A DNA stretch of 28,829 bases, from contig CAZBDU010000068.1 in the NCBI GenBank assembly GCA_964490725.1, positions 1 to 28,829 of the forward strand. Reading direction: 5' to 3'. Below are positions 15,016 through 22,122 of the stretch, in pieces. The notes under the pieces were generated by a model that was given only the letters and a program-made list of their open reading frames with translations, did not search any database and was not told where the DNA came from. A program made the translations under genes and the position numbers. Position 1 is the first letter of the stretch. Every line of letters starts with the position of its first letter. Source of the stretch: CAZBDU01 sp964490725 (GTDB taxonomy: Bacteria > Spirochaetota > Spirochaetia > SZUA-6 > DRHE01).

Positions 15016-15999
15016 CTATTTCAGCCAGCCCTGCTCCCGGTAGTATTTCGCGGCCCCGGGATGGAACGGCACGCCCACGTTGGGCCTGGCCAGCTCCTGC
15101 GGCTGCACCTCCTTGAACCGCTCCGAAACGAGCTGGACGTCGCTCCAGTTCTCGGCCAGGTACTTCGTCATCTGGTAGACCAGATCCTCCGGCAGATCGG
15201 CGCTCACGGCCAGCGCCAGGCTGAAGCCCAGAACGTTGACGTCGCTGTCCACCCCGTTGTAGCTGCCCTTGGGGAGAACCGCCGAGTAGACGCCCGGAGA
15301 AGCCGCGCTCACCTTCTGGCGCACCTCGGCGGGTATCTCCAGGGCGCGAATGGGCCGCTGGATCGAAAGCTCGGTGATATTCGGATCGCCTTTCGGCGCA
15401 AAGGCGTTGGCCATGGCGTCTATGTGTCCGTCCTTCATCAGGCTCACCGCCTCGGCCAGGCCCACGAAATCGACCTTCCCCAGGTCGTCATAGGTGGCCC
15501 CCACGGCGTTCAGGACCCTGCGGGTGATCACCTCCGCGGTGTATCCGCGCGGCAACGGCGCAAGACGCTTGCCCCTCAGATCGGCCAGCCTCTCGATGCC
15601 GGAGCTCTTCCAGACGAAGATCGTGTACAGCTCGGGGTTGAACGAGGCCAGAGCCCGAACGTTGGTGGTCCTCTGCTTGAAGGGAGGATTGCCCACCGCC
15701 CCGTCTCCGATCGAGGCGCTGGTGGAAATGGCCACGTCGGCCTTTCCCTCGTCGATGGCTACGATGTTTCCCGCGCCCCCGGCGTCCGCGTGGGTGAAGG
15801 ACAGCCCGGGTATCCGTTTGGCCCATATGTCACTGATGGCCACCGCAATCGGATACCACCCGCCGCCGGGCGAGCCCGAGTAGAAGGACAGCGTCCTGCC
15901 TCCAGAGGCCGGCTCGGCCGCGCCCTCCGCCCAGCAGAGAGCTCCCGCTGCCAGCAGAGCGGCGGCCGCCAGAGCCGTGAAGACACAGCTTCTTCTCAT
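15016..15999 (-). CDS. TAXI-family TRAP transporter solute-binding protein (receptor 3, orphan)
   Basis: The 327-residue product has a signal peptide (MRRSCVFTALAAAALLAAGALCWAEG split across the N-terminal 26 positions) and a TAXI mature domain almost colinear with receptor 1. Shared blocks include FYSGSPGGGWYPIAVAI, HADAGGAGN, LMKDGHIDAM and YDDLGKVDF. No permease gene adjoins it, so it may share the permease at 2188-4077, or act as a sensor or scavenging receptor. It is the first gene after the proposed promoter/operator. The start at 15999 is decided by GGAGG seven bases upstream; the in-frame ATG at 16005 would sit directly on that Shine-Dalgarno. Confidence 0.93.
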   Translation of the reverse strand: MRRSCVFTALAAAALLAAGALCWAEGAAEPASGGRTLSFYSGSPGGGWYPIAVAISDIWAKRIPGLSFTHADAGGAGNIVAIDEGKADVAISTSASIGDGAVGNPPFKQRTTNVRALASFNPELYTIFVWKSSGIERLADLRGKRLAPLPRGYTAEVITRRVLNAVGATYDDLGKVDFVGLAEAVSLMKDGHIDAMANAFAPKGDPNITELSIQRPIRALEIPAEVRQKVSAASPGVYSAVLPKGSYNGVDSDVNVLGFSLALAVSADLPEDLVYQMTKYLAENWSDVQLVSERFKEVQPQELARPNVGVPFHPGAAKYYREQGWLK

Positions 16000-16035
16000 G
16001 ACCATTCCTCCTTTTTTCACGATGTGAAGCCAGGG

Positions 16036-16048
16036 GTATACTGTATAC
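16036..16048. promoter_or_regulatory. Palindromic operator, probable GntR (FCD) binding site
   Basis: The 13-base sequence GTATACTGTATAC is a perfect odd-centred palindrome. It resembles TGTATACA-type sites bound by FadR-subfamily GntR regulators, and one such regulator is encoded about 1.1 kb downstream. It overlaps the -10 region of the promoter for receptor 3. Two copies of ATGTGAAGCC (16022-16031 and 16052-16061) flank it exactly 30 bases apart. Binding is inferred. Confidence 0.6.
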
Positions 16049-16068
16049 GGTATGTGAAGCCCTGTCAA
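16037..16068 (-). promoter_or_regulatory. Sigma-70-type promoter of the catabolic cluster
   Basis: Read on the minus strand, a consensus -35 TTGACA (16063-16068) is followed by two possible -10 boxes inside the palindrome: TATACA at a 15-base spacing, or TACAGT at 17. The start would fall about 30-40 bases before receptor 3. A repressor bound to the palindrome would block it directly. The intervening region up to the upstream M20 gene shows no clear terminator. Confidence 0.6.
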
Positions 16069-16123
16069 TATCTTTTCACCCGTTTTATCGAGATGCACCC
16101 CCCTGGAACGGATGACGCTTGGA

Positions 16124-17269
16124 CTAGGAATGGGCCAGCCTGCGCAGCATCTCGGCCAAAAGCACCGCCCTGGAGTCCATGCTCCCCAGGTGGATCCTCT
16201 CCCGCTCGCCGTACAGGTCGCGGCAGACCGGTCCCAGGCCGTCCAGGGTGGGAACGCCCAGGGCGGAGGTGAACGCGCCGTCGGAGCCGCCGGCCTTCTC
16301 GCGGCCGATGAGCTTCTCCCCCATCCGGGCGGCCACCTCGGAGGCCAGGCCGAGCAGCCTCTGGGTCCCGGCGTTGGGCGTGAGCGGAGGCCGCGTCATG
16401 GCCCCCTCCAGCCTGAGGGATATCCCCGGCACCACCGCCCGTCCGCAGACCTCCCGTACCGCGGATTCCACCTCGCTCACCGCCTCCAGGTCCCGCACGC
16501 GCACGTCGACGTTCGCCCAGGCCTGAGGAGCGCTCATCTGCCGTGCTTCGCCGCCCCGAACCAGGTTGACCGAGACCTTGATTCCCCGCAGCGGATCGCT
16601 CAGGCCTTCCAGCGCCAGTATCTTGAACGCCAGCTCCCGGCAGGCGTTTACCCCTGCCGCGCCGGCGTCCAGCACGTGCGCCGCCCGCCCCGTTATCCAC
16701 AGGTCGAAGGCCCCGACGCCCCAGCGCCGCACCACCAGCGACGCCGGGCTCGGGGGGGACTCCATCACGAAGGCCCAGCTGGAGCGCCCTGCTTCCGCCT
16801 CGATGTGCCTGCGCGCCCGCACGCTGCCCATCTCCTCGTCCCCGGTCAGAAAGACCGTCATGGGCGGAGCTTCCAGCTCCAGAGCCTGCAGGGCGCTCAA
16901 AGCGGCCAGCATCACGACGATGCCTCCCTTCATGTCCCCCACCCCGGGGCCGTAGGCGTGGCTCCGGCTGACGCGGAACGGGCGCTGTGCTGCGGTTCCC
17001 TCGCCCCAGACGGTGTCCAGGTGAGCCAGCAGAAGGGCGCACCCGGAGCCCCTGCCGCCCTTTCTGGCCACGACGTGGCTGCCGCTGTCCGCCTCGCGCA
17101 GCGTTTCGACCCGGAATCCGGCCGCCTCCAGCTCCCGGGCCACGATCTGCCCGCAGGCATCCACTCCCGCCTTGCAGCGGGACCCGCTGTCCGTGTTGAC
17201 GAGGCGTTGCAGAACGCCCAGCGCTTTCTCGCGACTGGCGGCGACCTGGGTGCCGAGCTCCTGGATCAC
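16124..17269 (-). CDS. M20-family metallopeptidase, carboxypeptidase G2-like
   Basis: The roughly 381-residue protein has all canonical M20 zinc-site motifs: H83 and D85 in LLAHLDTVW, D112 in YGPGVGDMKGG, the Glu pair E145-E146 in LTGDEEMGS, E170 in VMESPP, and a C-terminal His in GERERIHLGSM. Family members release C-terminal Glu or other amino acids from N-acyl or pteroyl compounds, or act on dipeptides. Its intact motifs contrast with the altered M20 gene at 12957-14243. The start is taken as GTG 17269, because AGGAGG lies six bases before it; an ATG at 17302 with GGAGG ten bases away would add 11 residues. It is upstream of and co-directional with the cluster, but separated from it by the cluster's own promoter. 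Confidence 0.88.
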   Translation of the reverse strand: MIQELGTQVAASREKALGVLQRLVNTDSGSRCKAGVDACGQIVARELEAAGFRVETLREADSGSHVVARKGGRGSGCALLLAHLDTVWGEGTAAQRPFRVSRSHAYGPGVGDMKGGIVVMLAALSALQALELEAPPMTVFLTGDEEMGSVRARRHIEAEAGRSSWAFVMESPPSPASLVVRRWGVGAFDLWITGRAAHVLDAGAAGVNACRELAFKILALEGLSDPLRGIKVSVNLVRGGEARQMSAPQAWANVDVRVRDLEAVSEVESAVREVCGRAVVPGISLRLEGAMTRPPLTPNAGTQRLLGLASEVAARMGEKLIGREKAGGSDGAFTSALGVPTLDGLGPVCRDLYGERERIHLGSMDSRAVLLAEMLRRLAHS

Positions 17270-17342
17270 GCTTCCCCTCCTGAAGAGACGGTACGCACCC
17301 ATTGTACAGGAACCTCCGGAAGAACCAAGGTACGCCGGCGGC

Positions 17343-17372
17343 TTGATGCCGGTCCGCTGCGGAGGATAGTAT
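17343..17372 (+). promoter_or_regulatory. Possible promoter of the MoaD/ThiS-like gene
   Basis: TTGATG (17343-17348) and TAGTAT (17367-17372) are 18 bases apart and end 36 bases before the ATG. The match to the sigma-70 consensus is fair, and the position in a divergent intergenic region supports it. Confidence 0.4.
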
Positions 17373-17408
17373 GAAGGTGCGCGTACGGAGGGAGAGGCGG
17401 AACGAGGC

Positions 17409-17642
17409 ATGAAGGTCACCGTCAAGCAGTCGGCGGCACTGGTGGCGCCGGGCGCCGCCGCCGCCCACGCCCTCGAGGTGCCCCCGGGCTCCCGTGTGGG
17501 CGATGTCATGGGCCGCCTCGGCCTGAAGCCGGCGCAGCAGCGCTATATCCTAGCCTACGTGAACGGGGAGAGGCGGCAGGCGGACCACCCTCTGCGGGAC
17601 GGGGACACGCTCCAGCTTTTTCTGCCCGTCGCCGGGGGCTGA
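17409..17642 (+). CDS. MoaD/ThiS-family ubiquitin-like sulfur carrier
   Basis: The 77-residue product has the beta-grasp pattern of small sulfur carriers: an N-terminal strand MKVTVKQS, VPPGSRVGDVMGRLGL, ILAYVNGERRQADHPLRDGDTLQLFLPVAGG, and the terminal Gly-Gly that is adenylated and thiocarboxylated. MoaD supplies sulfur for molybdopterin, which AOR enzymes need in tungsten form, while ThiS serves thiazole synthesis. MoaD-like genes are often found near AOR genes, so a tungstopterin role is favoured, though the AOR gene is about 10 kb away. No E1-like activating enzyme is encoded in the window. A short GAGG lies close to the ATG. The gene converges with the UroD-like gene. Confidence 0.85.
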   Translation: MKVTVKQSAALVAPGAAAAHALEVPPGSRVGDVMGRLGLKPAQQRYILAYVNGERRQADHPLRDGDTLQLFLPVAGG

Positions 17643-17691
17643 CTGCTCTGCCCGCGGCGCCTGCGTGCCCGGCCAGGCGGCGCGGGGCGGG

Positions 17692-17710
17692 CGGCGGCTC
17701 CTTGCCGCCG
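17692..17710. terminator. GC-rich hairpin between converging genes
   Basis: CGGCGGC (17692-17698), loop TCCTT and GCCGCCG (17704-17710) form a seven-bp hairpin between the stop codons of the sulfur-carrier and UroD-like genes. No T-run follows on either strand, so termination is only suggested by its position. Confidence 0.35.
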
Positions 17711-17726
17711 GGTCGCGGCGGCTTCC

Positions 17727-18920
17727 TCAGGCCAGTCTGGCCGCGGCCTCGTACATGGCGGCGATGTTCTCCGGCGGGATGTCCGCCTGCAGATTGTGAA
17801 TGGGTGCGAACACGAAGCCGTTCCCGAACGCCTGTAGGCGGCGCTCCACGTCGCGGCGGACCTGGTCCGGCGTCCCCCGGGGCAGCACCTCCTGAACGTC
17901 CGCTCCGCCCCCCCAGAAGACGATCCTGCCGCCGAACTCGCGCCGCAGGCGCTCCGGCTCCATGAAGGCTGCGGAGGTCTGTACCGGATTGAGGGCGTCC
18001 ACGCCGATCTCGATGAAGTCCTCGATCAGCTCGTGCACCGAGCCGCAGGAGTGGAGCAGCACCTTCGCGCTGCTGTGCCGGTGGACGGTCGAGTAGATCC
18101 GCTCCAGGCGCGGCTTGACCAGGGAGCGGAACAGCCCGGGGGACACCTGGAGGCCGTTCTGGAAGCCGAAGTCGTCGCCGAAGCCCACCACCTGGACGTA
18201 CTCGCCCACGGCCTCCAGGTAGCGTTTCACATCCCCCACCACCCACTCGGTGAGGCGCTCCAGGAGCCGCTCGGCGAACTGCGGCTCTGCGGCCAGGCGC
18301 ATCATGAACCCGTCCCAGCCGCACAGAAACTGGGCCTGCTCGAAGATGCTGCCCCCCATCCACCCGAACAGCGCGTAGTCCGTGCGCTCCCAGGCAAGGC
18401 GGGCCCGGCGGTGCAGGAACGAAAGCTCCTCCTCTCCGATGGGCGGCAGGGGATAGGCCTCCAGCGCCTCCAGGTCCGCCCCGGCCAGGGGAAAGAACGC
18501 CGGCACGAAGGAGCCGCTTCCCGGGCTGAGGCGGTGTACCGGGCGTCCGCCCTCCCACAGCTCCCAGCTCCCGTCCGGCCCGAAGCGGGGCAGGAACTCT
18601 TCGGGAAACAGGCCGCGCCCGCCGTCCGGCAGGGGGTGCGGCTTGAAGCGGCCGGTGAGCCTCACTCCGGGGGCGGCGTAGTAGCGGTCGATGGGCAGCA
18701 CGTCCACCTGGAAGCGCCGCCGCAGGTCCTCCTCCACCTGGGCGAGCATCAGGATGATGTTGGTCACCCTGACCCCCCTGTCGGGCAGACCCAGGTGGCG
18801 GCGGAGGCGCCGGTAGGCCATGGCGTTGATCCCCGTGACGATGGAGCCACCCAGGTCCACGGGCGCGCGGTCCGGCTTCTGGTGGCGGAGCACCTTTTCG
18901 ACTCGTTCGCGGGAGGTCAT
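17727..18920 (-). CDS. Uroporphyrinogen decarboxylase-fold protein, probable MtaA-like methyltransferase family
   Basis: The 397-residue protein belongs to the UroD superfamily. Signatures are MTSRERVEKVLRHQKPDRAPVDLG at the N terminus, LLHSCGSVHELIEDFIEIG (around 290-310), DALNPVQTSA, FWGGGADVQEVLP and PIHNLQADIPPENI near the C terminus. The His-x-Cys-Gly motif is the zinc-thiol site of corrinoid-dependent methyltransferases such as MtaA, and is absent from true heme-pathway HemE. A methyl-transfer or demethylation role is therefore more likely than heme synthesis. No corrinoid protein gene adjoins it. The ATG at 18920 has GGAGG only two bases away, a tight spacing. It is divergent from hflK. 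Confidence 0.85.
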   Translation of the reverse strand: MTSRERVEKVLRHQKPDRAPVDLGGSIVTGINAMAYRRLRRHLGLPDRGVRVTNIILMLAQVEEDLRRRFQVDVLPIDRYYAAPGVRLTGRFKPHPLPDGGRGLFPEEFLPRFGPDGSWELWEGGRPVHRLSPGSGSFVPAFFPLAGADLEALEAYPLPPIGEEELSFLHRRARLAWERTDYALFGWMGGSIFEQAQFLCGWDGFMMRLAAEPQFAERLLERLTEWVVGDVKRYLEAVGEYVQVVGFGDDFGFQNGLQVSPGLFRSLVKPRLERIYSTVHRHSSAKVLLHSCGSVHELIEDFIEIGVDALNPVQTSAAFMEPERLRREFGGRIVFWGGGADVQEVLPRGTPDQVRRDVERRLQAFGNGFVFAPIHNLQADIPPENIAAMYEAAARLA

Positions 18921-19000
18921 GGCCTCCTACTGTCTACCACGGCATCGCCGCCTTGGGCAATCGCAGGCCGGGGCACGGTGGGGCGCGGCGGCTGGGTTGC

Positions 19001-19029
19001 TTGACCTACCGCGGCTCGATCGCTACTAT
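19001..19029 (+). promoter_or_regulatory. Promoter of hflK-hflC
   Basis: TTGACC (19001-19006) and TACTAT (19024-19029) are separated by 17 bases, a good sigma-70 match. A start near 19036 would leave a leader of about 85 bases before hflK. Confidence 0.6.
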
Positions 19030-19044
19030 CTATTGGGTAGATAG
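19026..19044. promoter_or_regulatory. Inverted repeat overlapping the hflK promoter
   Basis: CTATCTA (19026-19032) and TAGATAG (19038-19044) form a perfect seven-base inverted repeat with a five-base centre. It covers the -10 box and the expected start point, so it could be an operator or the first hairpin of the transcript. The regulator is unknown. Confidence 0.45.
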
Positions 19045-19120
19045 ACTTGACAGGTTATTGCTCGCCACAGGTTCACCCTCAACGGAAGAACGAAAAATAA
19101 AGTGCCTTTAAGGAGGAACT

Positions 19121-20134
19121 ATGTCTGAACGCGACGTGACGCCGCGCGTGCCCAGGCGGCTCACCCCCAAAGCGATCGTCATCGTGATCGTGGTGGTCCT
19201 TCTTCTGATCACGGCCTTCTCCGCATTCTATGTCGTGGACCAGAAGGAGCAGGGAGTGCTGCTGCTGTTCGGCCGCTTCGAACGCATCACCGGGCCGGGG
19301 CTGCACTTCAAGCTGCCCTTCGGCATCGAACGCAACTACAACGTGCCCACCGAGGCCGTCTTGAAGGAGGAGTTCGGCTTCCGCACCGAACGCCCCGGGA
19401 TCAACACGGTGTATTCCGGGCAGGATTTCACCGCCGAGTCGCTGATGCTGACCGGGGACCTGAACATCGTGGACGTTGAGTGGATCATCCAGTACCGGAT
19501 CGCCGACCCCGTCCAGTGGCTGTTCAACGTGCAGAACAAGGAGAAGACGATCCGTGACATCTCCCAGTCGGTGATCAACCAGCTGGTGGGCGACCGGACC
19601 ATCTTCGACGTCATCGGCGCCGAGCGCGCCAACATCGAGTCCATGGGCCAGGAGCTGATGAACAACTACTACGACAAGTACGGGCTGGGCATCAGGGTGA
19701 CCACGGTGAAGCTGCAGAACATCGTGCCCCCCGCGGGGCCGGTGCAGACCGCCTTCGAGGACGTCAACAAGGCCATCCAGGACCGCAGCCGGCTGATCAA
19801 CGAGGGGCGGGAGGCCTACAACCAGGCCATCCCCAAGGCCAAGGGTGAGGCGGAGCAGGTGATCCAGCAGGCCGAGGGGTACGCCACGGAGCGCATCAAC
19901 AACGCCAACGGAGACGTGGCGCGCTTCACCCAGGTGCTGCGCGAGTACCGGCGCAGCCCGAACGTCACCCGCACCCGCCTGTACTACGAGATGTACGACG
20001 ACGTGTTCAAGAACGCCGACAACACCGACCTGGTGGACAAGAACCTGCGCAACTTCATCCCCTTCAAGCCGCTGTCCGGCGCGACGCCGCAACCCTCGGT
20101 GACGGCGAGCGGCAGCCAGGGAGGCTCCCAATGA
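19121..20134 (+). CDS. hflK: HflK, SPFH/Band 7 membrane protein
   Basis: The 337-residue protein has a cytoplasmic tail, one transmembrane helix (about 17-37, IVIVIVVVLLLITAFSAFYVV) and a Band 7/SPFH domain starting EQGVLLLFGRFERITGPGLHFKLPFGIE, followed by a helical segment with AYNQAIPKAKGEAEQVIQQAEGYATERI. HflK pairs with HflC to form a large membrane assembly around the FtsH protease and modulate degradation of membrane proteins. AAGGAGGA precedes the ATG at excellent spacing. Its last four bases overlap the hflC start (ATGA), so the two products are made in coupled fashion. A promoter lies at 19001-19029. Confidence 0.93.
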   Translation: MSERDVTPRVPRRLTPKAIVIVIVVVLLLITAFSAFYVVDQKEQGVLLLFGRFERITGPGLHFKLPFGIERNYNVPTEAVLKEEFGFRTERPGINTVYSGQDFTAESLMLTGDLNIVDVEWIIQYRIADPVQWLFNVQNKEKTIRDISQSVINQLVGDRTIFDVIGAERANIESMGQELMNNYYDKYGLGIRVTTVKLQNIVPPAGPVQTAFEDVNKAIQDRSRLINEGREAYNQAIPKAKGEAEQVIQQAEGYATERINNANGDVARFTQVLREYRRSPNVTRTRLYYEMYDDVFKNADNTDLVDKNLRNFIPFKPLSGATPQPSVTASGSQGGSQ

Positions 20135-21114
20135 AAAAGACCGTAACCGTCATCGTGGTCATCGCGGTCGTGGTGATCCTCTTCCTGATCACCGGGCCCT
20201 TTTACACCGTGGAAGAGGGGTACCAGGCCGTGGTGGTGCGCTTCGGCCGGATCGTGGACGTGCAGACCGAAGCCGGCCTGAAGATCAAGGTCCCCTTCGT
20301 GGACAACGTGGTCAAGTACCCCAAGAAGGTCCTGGCCTGGGATGGGGCCTCCCAGAGACTGCCCACCGCGGAGAACCAGTTCATCTGGGTGGACACCACC
20401 GCGCGCTGGAAGATCACCGATCCCAAGCTGTTCTACGCCTCGGTGAGCACCATCGACGGCGCCCAGTCTCGGCTGGACGACGTGATCGACTCCTCGGTGC
20501 GCAAGATCGTCTCCCGCAACCCCCTGAAGGAGGCGGTGCGCAACTCCAACGTGATCAACGAGATCAAGCGCACCAACGTCTACCTGACCGACACCAATCT
20601 GGAGGGCGCGGAGGATGTGGCCACCTCGCTGTTCACTCCCACCACCTACGAGGAAATCCAGACGGGGAGAATCCGCCTCTCCCAGGAAATGTTCACGGAA
20701 GCGGTGAAGATCACCCCCCAGTACGGGATAGATCTGATCGACATCGTCATCCGCCAGATCAAGTATTCCGACGACCTCACCGAAAGCGTCTACCGGCGAA
20801 TGATCAAGGAGCGCAACCAGGTGGCCCAGGCCTTCCGCTCGGACGGGGAAGGCAAGAAGGCGGAGTGGATGGGAAAGATGCAGCGCGAGCTGGCCTCCGT
20901 CCGCTCGGACGCCTATCGTAGATCGGAGGACATCAAGGGCAGCGCCGACGCCAGGGCGGCGGCGATCTACGCGCAGGCCTACCAGGCCGACCCGGAGTTC
21001 TACCGCTTCTGGAAGGCCCTGGAGTCCTACCGGAAGCTGCTGCCCAAGTTCAACAAGACCCTCACCACGGACTCGGACTACTTCGACTACCTGTACAACC
21101 CGCAGGGGCGGTAG
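20131..21114 (+). CDS. hflC: HflC, SPFH/Band 7 membrane protein
   Basis: The 327-residue partner of HflK has an N-terminal membrane helix (about 4-22, VTVIVVIAVVVILFLITGPF) and the Band 7 pattern VEEGYQAVVVRFGRIVDVQTEAGLKIKVPF. A conserved Ser/Asp-rich middle and the helical ERNQVAQAFRSDGEGKKAEWMGKM region follow. The C-terminal RADARAAAIYAQAYQADPEFYRFWKALESY-type segment is characteristic of HflC. It begins inside the hflK stop codon and is followed by a clear terminator at 21134-21175, so the operon is hflKC only. Confidence 0.93.
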   Translation: MKKTVTVIVVIAVVVILFLITGPFYTVEEGYQAVVVRFGRIVDVQTEAGLKIKVPFVDNVVKYPKKVLAWDGASQRLPTAENQFIWVDTTARWKITDPKLFYASVSTIDGAQSRLDDVIDSSVRKIVSRNPLKEAVRNSNVINEIKRTNVYLTDTNLEGAEDVATSLFTPTTYEEIQTGRIRLSQEMFTEAVKITPQYGIDLIDIVIRQIKYSDDLTESVYRRMIKERNQVAQAFRSDGEGKKAEWMGKMQRELASVRSDAYRRSEDIKGSADARAAAIYAQAYQADPEFYRFWKALESYRKLLPKFNKTLTTDSDYFDYLYNPQGR

Positions 21115-21133
21115 CGCTTCTTCGGGCGAGAGA

Positions 21134-21175
21134 GAAGAGGACCCGGAACCGACCCCGGGTCCTTCTTGTTTCTGC
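21134..21175 (+). terminator. Rho-independent terminator of hflKC
   Basis: GGACCCGG (21139-21146) pairs perfectly with CCGGGTCC (21155-21162), partly extended by AAGA/TTCTT, and is followed by the T-rich TTCTTGTTTCT. It lies about 25 bases after the hflC stop. Confidence 0.85.
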
Positions 21176-21233
21176 GGTCCTGCGTGCGCCGGGATCCCGC
21201 CGCGGGCCGGCGGCGCCGCCGGAGCGGGCAGCC

Positions 21234-21926
21234 TCAGGAGGGCTGCAGGAGGGTGGTGTCCAGGTTGAGGATGTGCTCGCTTTCGATGTACTGGCGCACG
21301 GCGAACTCCCCCTCGGTGGTCACTTCCCGTTCCAGGCGCGCCTCTTGATGGCCCTCGTGCCGGAAGAGCAGGCCCACCAGGAAGGTCTTCCTGCGGGAGC
21401 GGGAGCGGACCGGCTGCGGCAGGAAGCTGTAGAACCCGCGGGTGCCCGGGTTGGTGAGGTAGGGGTTGAGCCAGCCGCTGTCGGCGGGCTCGGCCAGGAC
21501 GCCGTCCACGTAGAGCGTCACCGAGGCCCCCACCACCGGCTGGTGGGTCTCCGCGTCCATCACCCTGCCGATCAGATAGGGAAGGTTGTGCCAGTAGTCC
21601 AGGGTCTGGACCTCCGCCGCCGGCCGGGCGGCCCGGCCCGGGGAGGGCATGCGCCTGTCCCGGATGACGTCGACGGCCCGGTTGACCAGCAGGAGCACCT
21701 GCACCAGGTCCGAAAGCCCCTCGCCGTCCTGGCCTTCCACCCAGTGCTCGGCCGCGAGGCGGGTGAATCCGCGCTCGCTCATGATGTACCTGGGAGGCAG
21801 CCGGTTCAGCACGTAGGCTGCCACGTCATGCAGGAGCCCCTCGCTGGGCTCGATGTCGGGGCGGTCTCTGAGCACGATATCGGCCACGTGCAGGACCAGA
21901 TCTTCCTGATAGTTCTTGAGCTTCAT
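21234..21926 (-). CDS. ComFB-domain protein fused to a carboxypeptidase-regulatory-like beta-sandwich domain
   Basis: Residues about 1-60 match the ComFB family (MKLKNYQEDLVLHVADIVL, then DVAAYVLNRLPPRYIMSERG), including its hallmark LNRLPPRY. The Cys residues present in many ComFB proteins are missing. After a linker with an alkaline/proline-rich stretch, residues about 115-205 resemble a CarboxypepD_reg/Cna-B-like fold (LIGRVMDAETHQPVVGASVTLYVDG). ComFB was named for a competence locus, and ComFB proteins have more recently been reported as cyclic-dinucleotide receptors; whether this one binds such ligands is untested. No signal peptide is present, so a cytosolic protein is expected. The Shine-Dalgarno is weak. 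A promoter lies at 21957-21984. Confidence 0.75.
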   Translation of the reverse strand: MKLKNYQEDLVLHVADIVLRDRPDIEPSEGLLHDVAAYVLNRLPPRYIMSERGFTRLAAEHWVEGQDGEGLSDLVQVLLLVNRAVDVIRDRRMPSPGRAARPAAEVQTLDYWHNLPYLIGRVMDAETHQPVVGASVTLYVDGVLAEPADSGWLNPYLTNPGTRGFYSFLPQPVRSRSRRKTFLVGLLFRHEGHQEARLEREVTTEGEFAVRQYIESEHILNLDTTLLQPS

Positions 21927-21956
21927 GGTCGGTTCCGCTTTTTTCCTTAAGACTAT

Positions 21957-21984
21957 CTAGTAGCACGGAACGCGGAAATATCAA
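21957..21984 (-). promoter_or_regulatory. Promoter of the ComFB-like gene
   Basis: On the minus strand TTGATA (21979-21984) and TACTAG (21957-21962) are 16 bases apart, about 30 bases before the ATG. The -10 box resembles the TACTAT of the hflK promoter, and ACTATCTA is shared by both sites. Confidence 0.45.
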
Positions 21985-22084
21985 GTCTCTCGGACCGCTT
22001 CCGCTGCCATCCTGCTGCGCGCTGGGGAAGAAGCGACGGCCGATCTCCGGCCTTGTCGCCCGGAAGGCGGGAGCGCTGATTCCC

Positions 22085-22113
22085 TTGACATGCGCACCCC
22101 TGGCCGAGAGAAT
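22085..22113 (+). promoter_or_regulatory. Probable promoter of the TPR gene, close to its start codon
   Basis: A consensus TTGACA (22085-22090) and GAGAAT (22108-22113) are 17 bases apart. Transcription would begin around 22120, only a few bases before the ATG at 22123, giving an essentially leaderless mRNA. Confidence 0.45.
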
Positions 22114-22122
22114 ACCACCCAC

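Noticed and set aside
17269..17302. The two candidate starts of the CPG2-like peptidase as a sign of two proteins
   Set aside because: They differ by only 11 residues in the same frame; this is start-site uncertainty, not a second product.
18931..18960. Minus-strand promoter TTGCCC-N18-TAGACA for the UroD-like gene
   Set aside because: The predicted start would fall within or after the ribosome-binding site, and the boxes are weak, so it was not listed.
21166..21348. A 60-codon plus-strand frame after the hflC terminator
   Set aside because: It is Arg-rich, starts within the terminator T-tract, runs into the opposite-strand ComFB gene and has no ribosome-binding site.
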